Under the pieces are notes generated by a model. It was not told the DNA's origin. It did not search any database and worked only from the letters and a program-made list of their open reading frames with translations. From Sinorhizobium meliloti 4H41 (GTDB lineage Bacteria > Pseudomonadota > Alphaproteobacteria > Rhizobiales > Rhizobiaceae): DNA of 64,000 nucleotides. Positions 48,568 to 56,792 of this stretch are shown here, in pieces. The stretch lies in the NCBI RefSeq assembly GCF_000375585.1, contig NZ_AQWP01000001.1, positions 758,735 through 822,734 on the forward strand. Direction: 5' to 3'. The position numbers were made by a program, and so were the translations under genes. Each line of letters opens with the position of its first letter. The first letter of the stretch is position 1.

Positions 48568-48707
48568 TGGAAACCGTCGAACTCAACGAGGCTCAGAAGA
48601 AGTCTCGCCGCGGCCGCAACATCGCGCTCGGTATCGTGCTGGCGGCCCTGGTCGCGATTTTCTACGTCGTCACGCTGGTCAAGGTCGGCGGCGGCATGGT
48701 GAATTGA
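48567..48707 (+). CDS. coxF: Small membrane protein, CoxF/cta-cluster type
   Basis: A 46-residue protein ([18 protein letters not shown] then a hydrophobic helix about 19-38, [18 protein letters not shown]). Its ATG overlaps the ctaB stop and it ends 11 bases before ctaG. A small single-helix protein at this place in alphaproteobacterial cta operons is called CoxF and is thought to help oxidase assembly. The coding call rests on position, overlap and the helix. Confidence 0.8.
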   Translation: METVELNEAQKKSRRGRNIALGIVLAALVAIFYVVTLVKVGGGMVN

Positions 48708-48718
48708 AGGCGTTGCGC

Positions 48719-49315
48719 ATGGCGGATAATGGACAGGCAGATCGGAAGGAACGCTCGAACGGCGTGATCGTCGGCACGTGCCTTGCATTTGTGGCCGGCA
48801 TGATCGGCATGGCCTATGCCGCCGTTCCGCTCTACGACATGTTCTGCCGCGTCACGGGCTACAACGGTACGACGCAGCGGGTCGAGCAGGCATCCGACCT
48901 CATCCTCGACGAGAAGGTCAAGGTTACGTTCGACGCCAATGTCGCTGCCGGACTGCCCTGGGAGTTCGTCCCGGTTCAACGGGATATCGACATCAGGATC
49001 GGCGAGACGGTGCAGATCATGTACCGTGCGAAGAACTTGGCTTCCACGCCGACGACGGGCCAGGCGACCTTCAACGTGACGCCGATGGCAGCCGGTGCCT
49101 ATTTCAACAAGGTGCAATGCTTCTGCTTCACGGAGACGACGCTTGAACCGGGCGAGGAAATGGAGATGCCGGTCGTCTTCTTCGTCGATCCGGAGATCGT
49201 CAAGCCGGTCGAGACGAAGGGCATCAAGACTTTGACGCTGTCCTACACCTTCTATCCGCGCGAGCCCTCCAAGCCGGTCGCGCAAGTGAAGGCGAAGGCA
49301 GAAAACCAACTTTGA
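48719..49315 (+). CDS. ctaG: Cytochrome c oxidase assembly protein CtaG
   Basis: A 198-residue Cox11-type copper chaperone that loads CuB of subunit I. One N-terminal membrane helix (about 15-35) and a periplasmic immunoglobulin-like domain with the copper-binding KVQCFCF and [10 protein letters not shown] motifs. It lies between coxF and ctaE. An in-frame TTG at 48704 could extend it by five residues. Confidence 0.94.
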   Translation: MADNGQADRKERSNGVIVGTCLAFVAGMIGMAYAAVPLYDMFCRVTGYNGTTQRVEQASDLILDEKVKVTFDANVAAGLPWEFVPVQRDIDIRIGETVQIMYRAKNLASTPTTGQATFNVTPMAAGAYFNKVQCFCFTETTLEPGEEMEMPVVFFVDPEIVKPVETKGIKTLTLSYTFYPREPSKPVAQVKAKAENQL

Positions 49316-49376
49316 CATGCGCGCCGTTTCGGCTATGCCGGGCGGCGACAAGAGAGGACTATCGGGGGTTATCGAC

Positions 49377-50255
49377 ATGGCCGGAGCGCATCAGAAGCAA
49401 CACGACTATCACATCATCGACCCGAGCCCGTGGCCGCTGCTTGCCTCCATCGGAGCCTTCATCATGGCCTTCGGCGGCGTCGGCTACATGCGCTATCTCT
49501 CCGGCGGCTCGTTCAAGTTGTTCGGGCTTGAGTTCGCCAACCCGTGGGTCTTCTTCATCGGTCTGGCGCTGATCCTTTATACCATGTTCGGCTGGTGGTC
49601 GGACACCATCAAGGAAGCGCATGAGGGCCACCATACCCGCGTCGTGTCGCTGCACCTGCGCTACGGCATGATCATGTTCATCGCTTCCGAGGTGATGTTC
49701 TTCGCTGCCTGGTTCTGGGCATTCTTCGACGCCAGCCTCTTTCCCGGTGAAGCGATCCAGGCCGCGCGCGCCGAGTTCACCGGCGGCGTCTGGCCGCCCA
49801 AGGGCATCGAGGTCCTCGATCCCTGGCACCTGCCGCTCTACAACACCATCATCCTGCTGCTCTCCGGCACGACGGCGACCTGGGCGCACCATGCGCTGCT
49901 GCACAACGACCGCAAGGGCCTCGTCTACGGCCTGACGCTCACGGTCCTGCTCGGCGTTCTCTTTTCCTACGTGCAGGGCTACGAATATGCGCACGCGCCG
50001 TTCGCATTCAAGGATTCGATCTACGGTGCGACCTTCTTCATGGCGACCGGCTTCCACGGTTTCCATGTGCTGGTCGGCACGATCTTCCTGCTCGTCTGCC
50101 TGCTGCGCGCCCTGCGGGGCGACTTCACGCCGAAGCACCACTTCGGCTTCGAAGCGGCGGCCTGGTACTGGCATTTCGTCGACGTCGTCTGGCTGTTCCT
50201 CTTCTTCTCCATCTACATCTGGGGTGGCTGGGGCGCGCCGATCGCCCACGGCTGA
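49377..50255 (+). CDS. ctaE: Cytochrome c oxidase subunit III
   Basis: A 292-residue subunit with about seven membrane helices. It has the conserved RYGMIMFIASEVMFFAAWFWAFF with the lipid/proton-relevant Glu, SGTTATWAHHALL, and the C-terminal FGFEAAAWYWHFVDVVWLFLF. It stabilises the oxidase core and affects turnover. The start at 49377 (MAGAHQKQHDYH) is preferred over an ATG at 49317. A terminator-like hairpin follows 22 bases after the stop. Confidence 0.96.
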   Translation: MAGAHQKQHDYHIIDPSPWPLLASIGAFIMAFGGVGYMRYLSGGSFKLFGLEFANPWVFFIGLALILYTMFGWWSDTIKEAHEGHHTRVVSLHLRYGMIMFIASEVMFFAAWFWAFFDASLFPGEAIQAARAEFTGGVWPPKGIEVLDPWHLPLYNTIILLLSGTTATWAHHALLHNDRKGLVYGLTLTVLLGVLFSYVQGYEYAHAPFAFKDSIYGATFFMATGFHGFHVLVGTIFLLVCLLRALRGDFTPKHHFGFEAAAWYWHFVDVVWLFLFFSIYIWGGWGAPIAHG

Positions 50256-50277
50256 TGCCGTTTTAGCTTTGTTGATG

Positions 50278-50313
50278 ACGGGGCGGCCGAGAGGTCGCCC
50301 CGTTTCGTTTGAA
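50278..50313 (+). terminator. Terminator after ctaE
   Basis: ACGGGGCG (50278-50285) and CGCCCCGT (50296-50303) form a stem with a ten-base loop, followed by TTCGTTT. It would end the ctaCDB-coxF-ctaGE transcript. The 5' edge of a decayed L,D-transpeptidase frame begins right behind it. Confidence 0.75.
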
Positions 50314-50452
50314 CATAGGGTATTTCGGTCGGCCGGCGTTTTTGACGCAGATGTTCGATTGGACGAATGGCTGCATTGCCGTTACCAATGCCGAGATGGA
50401 CGAAATCCGGGACATGGTTCCCGACAATACCGCGATCGTGACCAAGCCATGA
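50309..50452 (+). pseudogene. L,D-transpeptidase C-terminal remnant
   Basis: An open frame ending in TGA at 50450-50452 reads FDWTNGCIAVTNAEMDEI then RDMVPDNTAIVTKP. This is the C-terminal block of YkuD/ErfK L,D-transpeptidases, including the catalytic Cys of the S/T-x-G-C motif (here TNGC). No N-terminal part or suitable start is present (only an internal ATG at 50351, which would give 33 residues), so it is a truncated relic. Its stop overlaps the DUF983 start (CCATGA). Confidence 0.75.
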
Positions 50453-50832
50453 ACGAAGACAATGCGCTCTACCCGCCCGTCGACCCCGTGATGACGGGAA
50501 TCAAGGGCCTTTGCCCCCGCTGCGGCCAGGGAAAGCTCTTCGACGGCCTGCTGAAGGTTCGGCCGGCTTGCAGCAGTTGCGAGCTCGATTATGGGTTCGC
50601 GGACTCCGGCGATGGCCCGGTCGTCTTCGTCATCCTGATCGTCGGTTTCGTCGTCGTCGGCGCGGCGCTCTGGATGGAGATCAACGTCAACCCGCCGCTC
50701 TGGCTGCATTTCCTCCTGTGGATACCGCTTGCAACCATCTTGAGCCTGGCGCTGACGCGCCTGCTGAAGGGCGTGCTCATCAATCTGCAATACCGAAACA
50801 ATGCACGCCCGGGTGAAATCGACCGTGGTTGA
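50449..50832 (+). CDS. DUF983 family membrane protein
   Basis: A 127-residue protein with an N-terminal zinc-ribbon-like block (LCPRCGQGKLF...CSSCELDYGF) and two membrane helices (about 60-80 and 84-103). DUF983 genes lie between ctaE and surf1 in many alphaproteobacteria, suggesting a role in oxidase assembly, but none is established. The ATG at 50449 overlaps the transpeptidase relic; the 3' end overlaps surf1. Confidence 0.88.
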   Translation: MNEDNALYPPVDPVMTGIKGLCPRCGQGKLFDGLLKVRPACSSCELDYGFADSGDGPVVFVILIVGFVVVGAALWMEINVNPPLWLHFLLWIPLATILSLALTRLLKGVLINLQYRNNARPGEIDRG

Positions 50833-51568
50833 CGAGCGCATGCCGGCCCCGCACAGCCGCGCCGGCCGTCGGGCGGGCATTGTCCTGGTGCTGGCCGCTT
50901 TCGCCGTGCTCGTGTCGCTCGGTACCTGGCAGATGCAACGGCTGCATTGGAAGGAGGCGCTGATCGGTGCAATTGCCGAGCGGCGTTCGGCGCCGGCCGT
51001 CTCGCTCGACAAGATCGAGGCCATGGCCGCGGCCGGCGAAGACATCGACTACCGGACGGTGCATGTGTCCGGCGTGTACGACCACGGCAAGGAGCGCCAT
51101 TTCTTCGCCACCCATGAAGGCCGTACCGGCTTCTACGTCTTCACGCCTCTCATGCTGGCCGATGGCCGGGCGATTTTCGTGAACCGCGGCTTCGTCCCCT
51201 TCGAAAAGAAGGACGCCTCCACGCGGGCCGAAGGGCAGATCGCCGGAAGTGTGGCGATCGACGGCCTGGCGCGGCCGAAGCTTTCCGGAAAGCCGTCGTC
51301 GCTGGTACCGGACAACGATGCCGCCAAGAACATCTTCTACTGGAAGGACCTCGATGCGATGGCGGACTCTGCCGGCATCGCATCCGATCGCGTCGTTTCC
51401 TTCTTTATCGATGCCGATGCATCGGAAAATCCCGGCGGCCTTCCGATCGGCGGCGTGACCCAGTTCGATCTGCCGAACAATCACCTGCAATATGCGCTGA
51501 CCTGGTACGGCCTTGCAGCCGCCCTCGTCGCCGTCAGCGGCATCTACGTCTATCGGCGCAGGCGGTAG
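50825..51568 (+). CDS. surf1: SURF1 family cytochrome oxidase assembly protein
   Basis: A membrane protein of about 247 residues with two terminal helices (about 15-35 and 220-240) and a periplasmic domain between them, including [16 protein letters not shown] near the N-terminus, [12 protein letters not shown], and [19 protein letters not shown] at the end. SURF1 helps insert heme a3 into subunit I. Start uncertain: GTG at 50825 (overlapping the DUF983 stop) or ATG at 50801. It follows DUF983 with coupling and belongs functionally to the cta cluster. Confidence 0.9.
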   Translation: MVDERMPAPHSRAGRRAGIVLVLAAFAVLVSLGTWQMQRLHWKEALIGAIAERRSAPAVSLDKIEAMAAAGEDIDYRTVHVSGVYDHGKERHFFATHEGRTGFYVFTPLMLADGRAIFVNRGFVPFEKKDASTRAEGQIAGSVAIDGLARPKLSGKPSSLVPDNDAAKNIFYWKDLDAMADSAGIASDRVVSFFIDADASENPGGLPIGGVTQFDLPNNHLQYALTWYGLAAALVAVSGIYVYRRRR

Positions 51569-51657
51569 GACGCGCCGGTTCTTCCTTGTGTGCCCGGTCG
51601 TTGCCGCTATATATGGCGCATGCCGACATCTGGTTTGTTCGTTCCACTGGCGTTTTC

Positions 51658-52671
51658 ATGATGGCCCCATCCGCAGCAGCAAAAACCCCGATCACCATCC
51701 GCCTCTGCGGGCCGCGTGGCTTCTGCGCGGGCGTCGACCGGGCGATCCAGATCGTGGTGCTCGCGCTCAAGGAGTTCGGCGCGCCGGTCTATGTCCGCCA
51801 TGAGATCGTGCATAACCGTTACGTCGTGGAGGGGCTCGAAGCCAAGGGGGCGATTTTCGTCGAGGAGCTCGACGAGATCCCGCCCGAGCACCGCGAGCAG
51901 CCCGTGGTCTTCTCCGCCCATGGAGTGCCCAAATCCGTTCCGGCCGATGCGGACGCGCGCAATCTCTTCTATCTCGACGCCACCTGTCCGCTCGTCTCGA
52001 AGGTGCACAAGCAGGCGATGCGCCATCATCGCATGGGACGCCACGTCGTGCTGATCGGCCATGCCGGACACCCGGAGGTTATCGGCACCATGGGACAATT
52101 GCCGGAGGGGGCGGTCTCTCTCGTCGAGACCGTCGAGGATGCCGAGGTCTATATGCCGCCGGACCCGGACAATCTCGGCTTCGTCACGCAGACGACGCTC
52201 TCGGTCGACGACACCGCCGGCGTCATCAGACGGCTGCATGAGCGCTTTCCGAACCTGACGGCGCCTGCGGCCGATTCGATCTGCTATGCCACCACGAACC
52301 GGCAGGAAGCGGTGAAGCAGGCGGCGCCCGGCTGCGACCTTTTCCTGGTCGTCGGCGCACCCAACTCATCGAACTCGAAGCGCCTCGTCGAAGTTGCGTT
52401 GAGGGCGGGGGCGAAGAAAGCCGTTCTCGTCCAGCGCGCCTCCGAAATCGACTGGGCGACGGTGGGGGATATCTCGATGGTCGGGTTGTCGGCGGGTGCT
52501 TCCGCACCGGAGGTGATCGTCAACGAGATCATCGAAGCGTTCCGCGAGCGCTACGATGCCACGGTCGAGCTTGCCGACACGGTGGAGGAAAACGAGCACT
52601 TTCTCGTCAACCGCGAGCTCCGGCACGTCGAACTCACGGGGGCCGACATGGCCTTCGTCAACGGCGAGTAG
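51658..52671 (+). CDS. ispH: 4-hydroxy-3-methylbut-2-enyl diphosphate reductase
   Basis: A 337-residue [4Fe-4S] enzyme (LytB) that makes IPP and DMAPP in the last step of the MEP pathway. The three cluster cysteines lie in [23 protein letters not shown] and [12 protein letters not shown]; the substrate-site motifs include [20 protein letters not shown], the catalytic [10 protein letters not shown] and [11 protein letters not shown]. The start is the tandem ATG at 51658. It pairs functionally with dxs at 20797-22734. It is followed after 150 bp by thrB. Confidence 0.96.
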   Translation: MMAPSAAAKTPITIRLCGPRGFCAGVDRAIQIVVLALKEFGAPVYVRHEIVHNRYVVEGLEAKGAIFVEELDEIPPEHREQPVVFSAHGVPKSVPADADARNLFYLDATCPLVSKVHKQAMRHHRMGRHVVLIGHAGHPEVIGTMGQLPEGAVSLVETVEDAEVYMPPDPDNLGFVTQTTLSVDDTAGVIRRLHERFPNLTAPAADSICYATTNRQEAVKQAAPGCDLFLVVGAPNSSNSKRLVEVALRAGAKKAVLVQRASEIDWATVGDISMVGLSAGASAPEVIVNEIIEAFRERYDATVELADTVEENEHFLVNRELRHVELTGADMAFVNGE

Positions 52672-52678
52672 CTCGGCC

Positions 52679-52780
52679 AGAGCATGTCGATGTTTCAAGG
52701 AAACACTGAAATGCTCCCCATTTGAACCAACGCACTTCCGGACGGAAAACCGTTACACGCTTTCCCTGGAAGTGCTCTAG
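52679..52780. repeat. Mosaic palindromic repeat upstream of thrB
   Basis: Two hairpins lie between ispH and thrB: GAGCAT (52680-52685) with ATGCTC (52711-52716) around GTTTC/GAAAC, and GCACTTCC (52732-52739) with GGAAGTGC (52768-52775). The motif GGACGGAAAACCG inside the second is the complement-type relative of the CGGTTTTCCGTC motif at 42766-42790 and 18681-18700. Confidence 0.65.
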
Positions 52781-52824
52781 CCGCTTAATATCTCGCAATT
52801 CGCATCTCTGGAAAGTAACGCGCC

Positions 52825-53805
52825 TTGGCAGTTTATACCGATATCACGGAAGACGAGCTGATCCGTTTCCTCGCCGCCTACGAGGTTGGATCGCTGACCT
52901 CCTACAAGGGGATCGCCGAAGGCGTGGAGAATTCGAACTTCCTTCTCCACACGACCGAGGGGGCCTATATCCTCACGCTTTACGAGAAGCGGGTAAACGC
53001 CGACGATCTGCCGTTTTTCCTGGGCCTCATGCATCACCTCGCCCAGCGGGGGCTTTCCTGCCCGCTTCCCCTTCCACGCGCCGACGGCAAGCTTCTCGGA
53101 ACGCTCTCCGGAAGACCTGCGGCCGTGATCTCGTTTCTGGAAGGCATGTGGCTGAGGAAGCCCGAGGCGCAGCACTGCCGCGAAGTCGGCCGGGCGCTCG
53201 CATCGATGCACCAGGCGGGCGAGGGCTTTGCCCTGCAGCGCCCCAACGCGCTCTCCGTCAAAGGCTGGCGACCGCTATGGCGGAACTCCGAAGCGCGTGC
53301 CGACGAGGTTCAAGCCGGCCTCAAGGACGAGATCGCGACGGAGCTCGCCTTTCTCGAGGAGCATTGGCCGAAGGATCTGCCGGAAGGCGTGATCCACGCT
53401 GATCTCTTCCCGGACAACGTGTTTTTCCTCGGCGATCGTCTTTCCGGCCTTATAGATTTCTACTTCGCCTGCAACGACTTCCTCGCCTACGACGTCGCCA
53501 TCTGCCTGAACTCCTGGTGCTTCGAGAAGGATGGCTCCTACAACATCACCAAGGGCATGGCGCTGCTTTCCGGCTATGAGAGCGTGCGGAGATTGACGGC
53601 GGAAGAAGTAGAGGCGCTGCCGCTGCTTGCGCGCGGATCCGCACTCCGCTTTTTCCTGACGCGCCTCTATGACTGGCTGACGACGCCGCCGGGCGCGCTT
53701 GTGGTCAAGAAAGATCCGCTCGAATATCTGACGAAGATCCGATTCCACCGCGCCATCGTCTCGAGCGCCGAATACGGCCTCAGACGCGAAGAGGCCTCGG
53801 CATGA
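52825..53805 (+). CDS. thrB: Homoserine kinase
   Basis: A 326-residue kinase of the type II/aminoglycoside-phosphotransferase-like family that phosphorylates homoserine for threonine synthesis. Motifs: [25 protein letters not shown] (ATP site), [37 protein letters not shown] (Brenner-type catalytic HxDxxxxN and the metal Asp). The start is TTG at 52825 with GGAAAG upstream. It overlaps rnhA by ATGA. thrC lies in this window at 61904, on the other strand, so the threonine genes are split. Confidence 0.93.
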   Translation: MAVYTDITEDELIRFLAAYEVGSLTSYKGIAEGVENSNFLLHTTEGAYILTLYEKRVNADDLPFFLGLMHHLAQRGLSCPLPLPRADGKLLGTLSGRPAAVISFLEGMWLRKPEAQHCREVGRALASMHQAGEGFALQRPNALSVKGWRPLWRNSEARADEVQAGLKDEIATELAFLEEHWPKDLPEGVIHADLFPDNVFFLGDRLSGLIDFYFACNDFLAYDVAICLNSWCFEKDGSYNITKGMALLSGYESVRRLTAEEVEALPLLARGSALRFFLTRLYDWLTTPPGALVVKKDPLEYLTKIRFHRAIVSSAEYGLRREEASA

Positions 53806-54263
53806 AGCACGTCGACATCTTTACCGACGGTGCGTGCTCGGGAAATCCGGGACCGGGCGGTTGGGGCGCGGTCCTGCGCTACGGCGACGTGGAGAAGGAA
53901 TTGTCCGGCGGGGAGGCGGAGACGACGAACAACCGCATGGAGCTTCTTGCGGCGATCTCTGCCCTCAACGCGCTCAGGCAGCCCTGTGAGGTCGATCTCC
54001 ATACCGACAGCAAATATGTCATGGACGGGATCTCCAAATGGATACACGGCTGGAAACGCAACGGCTGGAAAACCGGCGACCGGAAGCCGGTAAAGAACGG
54101 CGAATTATGGCAGGCGCTCGATGAGGCGAGGAATCGTCACAACGTGACTTGGCACTGGGTGAAGGGCCACGCCGGTCACCCGGAGAACGAACGCGCCGAC
54201 GAACTCGCCCGCAAGGGCATGGAACCGTTCAAGAGAGCGCGTCGCGCCGACGCGGTGAAGTGA
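53802..54263 (+). CDS. rnhA: Ribonuclease HI
   Basis: A 153-residue RNase H1 that cuts the RNA of RNA-DNA hybrids. The catalytic acids are in [16 protein letters not shown] (Asp), [10 protein letters not shown] (Glu) and [12 protein letters not shown] (Asp), with a later Asp in ENERADELA. It is translationally coupled to thrB (ATGA overlap), a common arrangement in rhizobia. Confidence 0.97.
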   Translation: MKHVDIFTDGACSGNPGPGGWGAVLRYGDVEKELSGGEAETTNNRMELLAAISALNALRQPCEVDLHTDSKYVMDGISKWIHGWKRNGWKTGDRKPVKNGELWQALDEARNRHNVTWHWVKGHAGHPENERADELARKGMEPFKRARRADAVK

Positions 54264-54342
54264 ATTCGGATGGGATATAATGGGAGGCTGTGATTTCACT
54301 TGCGGCTGCCCCTCTTCCTAGGGTTCGACCCGGACCAGTCCA

Positions 54343-54447
54343 GCCCCTCTTCCCCGCAGGCGGGGAAGCGGGACCTTCGGGGCATGCCGCTTGTCCCTTC
54401 GCCCCGCGTGCGGGGAGAAGGTGGCCGGCAGGCCGGATGAGGGGCAA
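54343..54447. repeat. REP-like repeat, copy 2 of 3
   Basis: Two inverted modules: CCCCTCTTCCCCGCAGGCGGGGAAG (from about 54345) and GCCGCTTGTCCCTTCGCCCC with GCGTGCGGGGAGAAG, GCCGGCAGGCCGGATGAGGGG (about 54387-54445). It sits between the convergent rnhA and peroxiredoxin genes, and its second half is nearly identical to 23978-24032. Confidence 0.8.
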
Positions 54448-54470
54448 ATGCTTGCAGTCCGCCTTCAGAA

Positions 54471-54956
54471 TCAGAGCAGCTCAAGCATCGCGGCCGCACC
54501 GGAAGCGGTCGCCTGTCCCGGGCTTTCCTCGACGTTCAGCGCCTTGACGACGCCGTCTTCGACCAGCATCGAATAGCGTTTCGAGCGGATGCCGAGCGTG
54601 CCGGCCGAAAGATCGATCTCCATCCCGATCGCCTTGGTGAAGGCGGCATTCCAGTCCGAGAGGAAATGGATCTTGCCCATGCCGCCGGAGTGGGTCGCCC
54701 AGGCGCCCATCACATGCAGGTCGTTGACCGCGACCACGGCGATATCGTCGACTCCGCGCGCAAGAATGGCGTCGCGATTTTCCAGATAGCCGGGCAGGTG
54801 GTTGAGCGAGCAGGTCGGGGTAAAAGCACCCGGCACCGCGAAAAGGACCACGCGTTTGCCCTTGAAGAGCTGCTCTGTCGTTACCTCGACCGGGCCGTCT
54901 GCGGTCTTCTCCTTGAAAGTGGCGTTGGGCAGCTTGTCTCCGACGGCAATGGTCAC
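54471..54956 (-). CDS. Peroxiredoxin, Prx5 type
   Basis: A 161-residue peroxidase with the Prx signature VPGAFTPTCS; Cys49 is the peroxidatic cysteine and the only cysteine in the protein, so it works as a 1-Cys enzyme or uses an external thiol. It reduces hydrogen peroxide and organic peroxides. The C-terminal half (SKRYSMLVEDGVVKALNVEESPG) is typical of Prx5/PMP20. Convergent with rnhA. Confidence 0.9.
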   Translation of the reverse strand: MTIAVGDKLPNATFKEKTADGPVEVTTEQLFKGKRVVLFAVPGAFTPTCSLNHLPGYLENRDAILARGVDDIAVVAVNDLHVMGAWATHSGGMGKIHFLSDWNAAFTKAIGMEIDLSAGTLGIRSKRYSMLVEDGVVKALNVEESPGQATASGAAAMLELL

Positions 54957-55011
54957 TGGTATCTCCTCGTTTCTATGCAGCAGTGGTGTTTCGCAGGACT
55001 ATAGGATCGGC

Positions 55012-55860
55012 TCAATCAAAGGCAAGCGTCGTTTCCATGCTGCGGCTGCCCGCGCGCAGGGTGAGCGTGATCGGCTTTCCCGCGACGTTCTTGTCCTTGC
55101 CGGAGAGCTTCACCGGAACGTCGGCCCGGCGCTCGGCGCCCCGCGCATCGTGAAAAACCGGCGCGCCGAAAAAGACGCCGGACGGCCCGGCGAGAAAGAG
55201 ATCGGCTGGCCCGGCAGCCGCATCCGGCGGCAACACGAACTCAATCCGCAGCTTGCCGGCTGACGCATCGAATTTCGAGGTGACCACCCTGAAGTTCTCG
55301 GATGGCTGTTCCGGCAGGGCGGAGAGCGCCTTCTCGATGCGCGCACCGTCGAGCGGATTGTCGAACTCGCCGCTTTTGAGCGCAAGGGTCACATCGCCCT
55401 GCACGGGAATGCAGATATCTTCGCAGATGCCGAGGAAGACGGAGGCGCGGATGGTGACGTCGCCGCCGTTGCCGGTTTTCCTGAGCATCAGCGGGAAAGC
55501 CACCGGCGCGTCATATCCGGTGTAGCGCCCGGGTCCTTCGCCGAACGTCTTCGGCGCTGGAAAGCGGATCGACCGCAGCAAGACGCCGCCGGAGGGATCG
55601 AGGGTCAGTTGTGGTGGTATGCCGCTGGCGCCGGGATCGCGCCAATAGGTCTTCCAGCCGGGGTTCAGTCGAACTTCGAGAATGGCGGGAATGATACCAT
55701 CCGGGTTCGGGTGCGAAGCGACAATGCGGAAAGCGCCGCCGGGCGAGGTCACCCATTCGCTGGCGGCTCCATAGGACTGGGCAGGCAGAAAAAAAGCGAG
55801 GAGAAGGCTTGCCGTCGCGATGCGCTGGGCCATCTTCATTGGGGTCGAGCGTCGGGTCAT
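55012..55860 (-). CDS. DsbD N-terminal-domain (DsbD-alpha-like) exported protein
   Basis: A 282-residue periplasmic protein: signal peptide about 1-30 (LLLAFFLPAQSYGA), then an immunoglobulin-like DsbD-alpha-type domain, with WKTYWRDPGASGIPPQLT and the redox-type VFLGICEDICIPVQG (Cys-x3-Cys) near residue 170. Proteins of this type are annotated as 'thiol:disulfide interchange DsbD N-terminal' without the membrane part, and probably receive or give electrons in cytochrome or metal-site maturation. The start at 55860 is taken for the signal peptide; an ATG at 55839 is possible. Divergent from yqgE. Confidence 0.78.
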   Translation of the reverse strand: MTRRSTPMKMAQRIATASLLLAFFLPAQSYGAASEWVTSPGGAFRIVASHPNPDGIIPAILEVRLNPGWKTYWRDPGASGIPPQLTLDPSGGVLLRSIRFPAPKTFGEGPGRYTGYDAPVAFPLMLRKTGNGGDVTIRASVFLGICEDICIPVQGDVTLALKSGEFDNPLDGARIEKALSALPEQPSENFRVVTSKFDASAGKLRIEFVLPPDAAAGPADLFLAGPSGVFFGAPVFHDARGAERRADVPVKLSGKDKNVAGKPITLTLRAGSRSMETTLAFD

Positions 55861-56042
55861 GGCCAAGCTGTATCGCGTTTCGCCCTTGGTCTCCAGCGGT
55901 CCCGATATGCCGCTGCGATCATAATTGCTTGATCGGCAAGACGAGAGCATGGACAGGGTGTCGCTTGCGTGGGCGCAAATATCGGCGAACGCCGCGTAGA
56001 AGCGCTTTTCATTTCGTCGCGAATTGATAGGCTATCATCATC

Positions 56043-56648
56043 ATGGCGAAAAACGTGCTGAATACGATACGCGAACGTGGCTTCCTTGACGGTCAATTCC
56101 TGATCGCCATGCCCGGCATGTTCGACACCAATTTCGCCCGGACGGTCATCTTCGTCTGCGCCCATTCGGAAGACGGGGCGATGGGTTTCATCCTGAATCG
56201 TCCGCAGCGCCTGACCTTCCCGGATGTTCTGCTGCACCTGCAGCTTCTCGACCCGGATGAGGCCATCCGCCTGCCGTCGGCTACGCGCGAGTTCCAGATC
56301 CAGGCCGGAGGCCCCGTCGAGACCGGGCGCGGCTTCGTGCTGCATTCGGACGATTATCTGAGCGACTCCAGCATTCCGGTCAGTGACGACATCTGCCTGA
56401 CGGCGACGCTCGACATCGTCAGGGCGATCTCGCGCGGGGAGGGGCCTCTCAAGGCCACCATGCTGCTCGGCTATGCGGGATGGGGCCCAGGCCAGCTGGA
56501 GGCCGAAATCACCCAGAACGGCTGGCTGACCTGCCCTGCGCAGGAGGAGCTGATCTTCAGCCGGGACCTCGACGAGAAGTACGACAGAGCGCTGGCCCTG
56601 ATGGGTGTCAGCCCGGCGATGCTCTCGACGGACTCAGGCCACGCTTGA
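56043..56648 (+). CDS. YqgE/AlgH family protein (UPF0301)
   Basis: A 201-residue protein with [61 protein letters not shown] and [15 protein letters not shown], the hallmark blocks of YqgE. The family is widespread; AlgH of Pseudomonas is connected to alginate regulation, but the molecular role is unknown. A lone gene divergent from the DsbD-like gene. Confidence 0.92.
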   Translation: MAKNVLNTIRERGFLDGQFLIAMPGMFDTNFARTVIFVCAHSEDGAMGFILNRPQRLTFPDVLLHLQLLDPDEAIRLPSATREFQIQAGGPVETGRGFVLHSDDYLSDSSIPVSDDICLTATLDIVRAISRGEGPLKATMLLGYAGWGPGQLEAEITQNGWLTCPAQEELIFSRDLDEKYDRALALMGVSPAMLSTDSGHA

Positions 56649-56651
56649 TTG

Positions 56652-56790
56652 CCCCCGGCCGCCTGCCGTCACCTTCTCCCCGCAGGCGGGGCGAAGCGGC
56701 AAGCGGCGGTCGCTCGATCATCTCTCAAGCCAGCAGCAGGAGGAGCGTGCCGCTTGTCCCTTCGCCCAATGGGCCATCAGGGGGCAGATG
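56652..56790. repeat. REP-like repeat, copy 3 of 3
   Basis: CCTTCTCCCCGCAGGCGGGG (56682-56701) and, after a diverged stretch, GTGCCGCTTGTCCCTTCGCCC with GGGCCATCAGGGGGCAGATG. It lies between the convergent yqgE and GGDEF/EAL genes and overlaps neither. The left half is in opposite orientation relative to copy 2. Confidence 0.7.
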
Positions 56791-56792
56791 CC

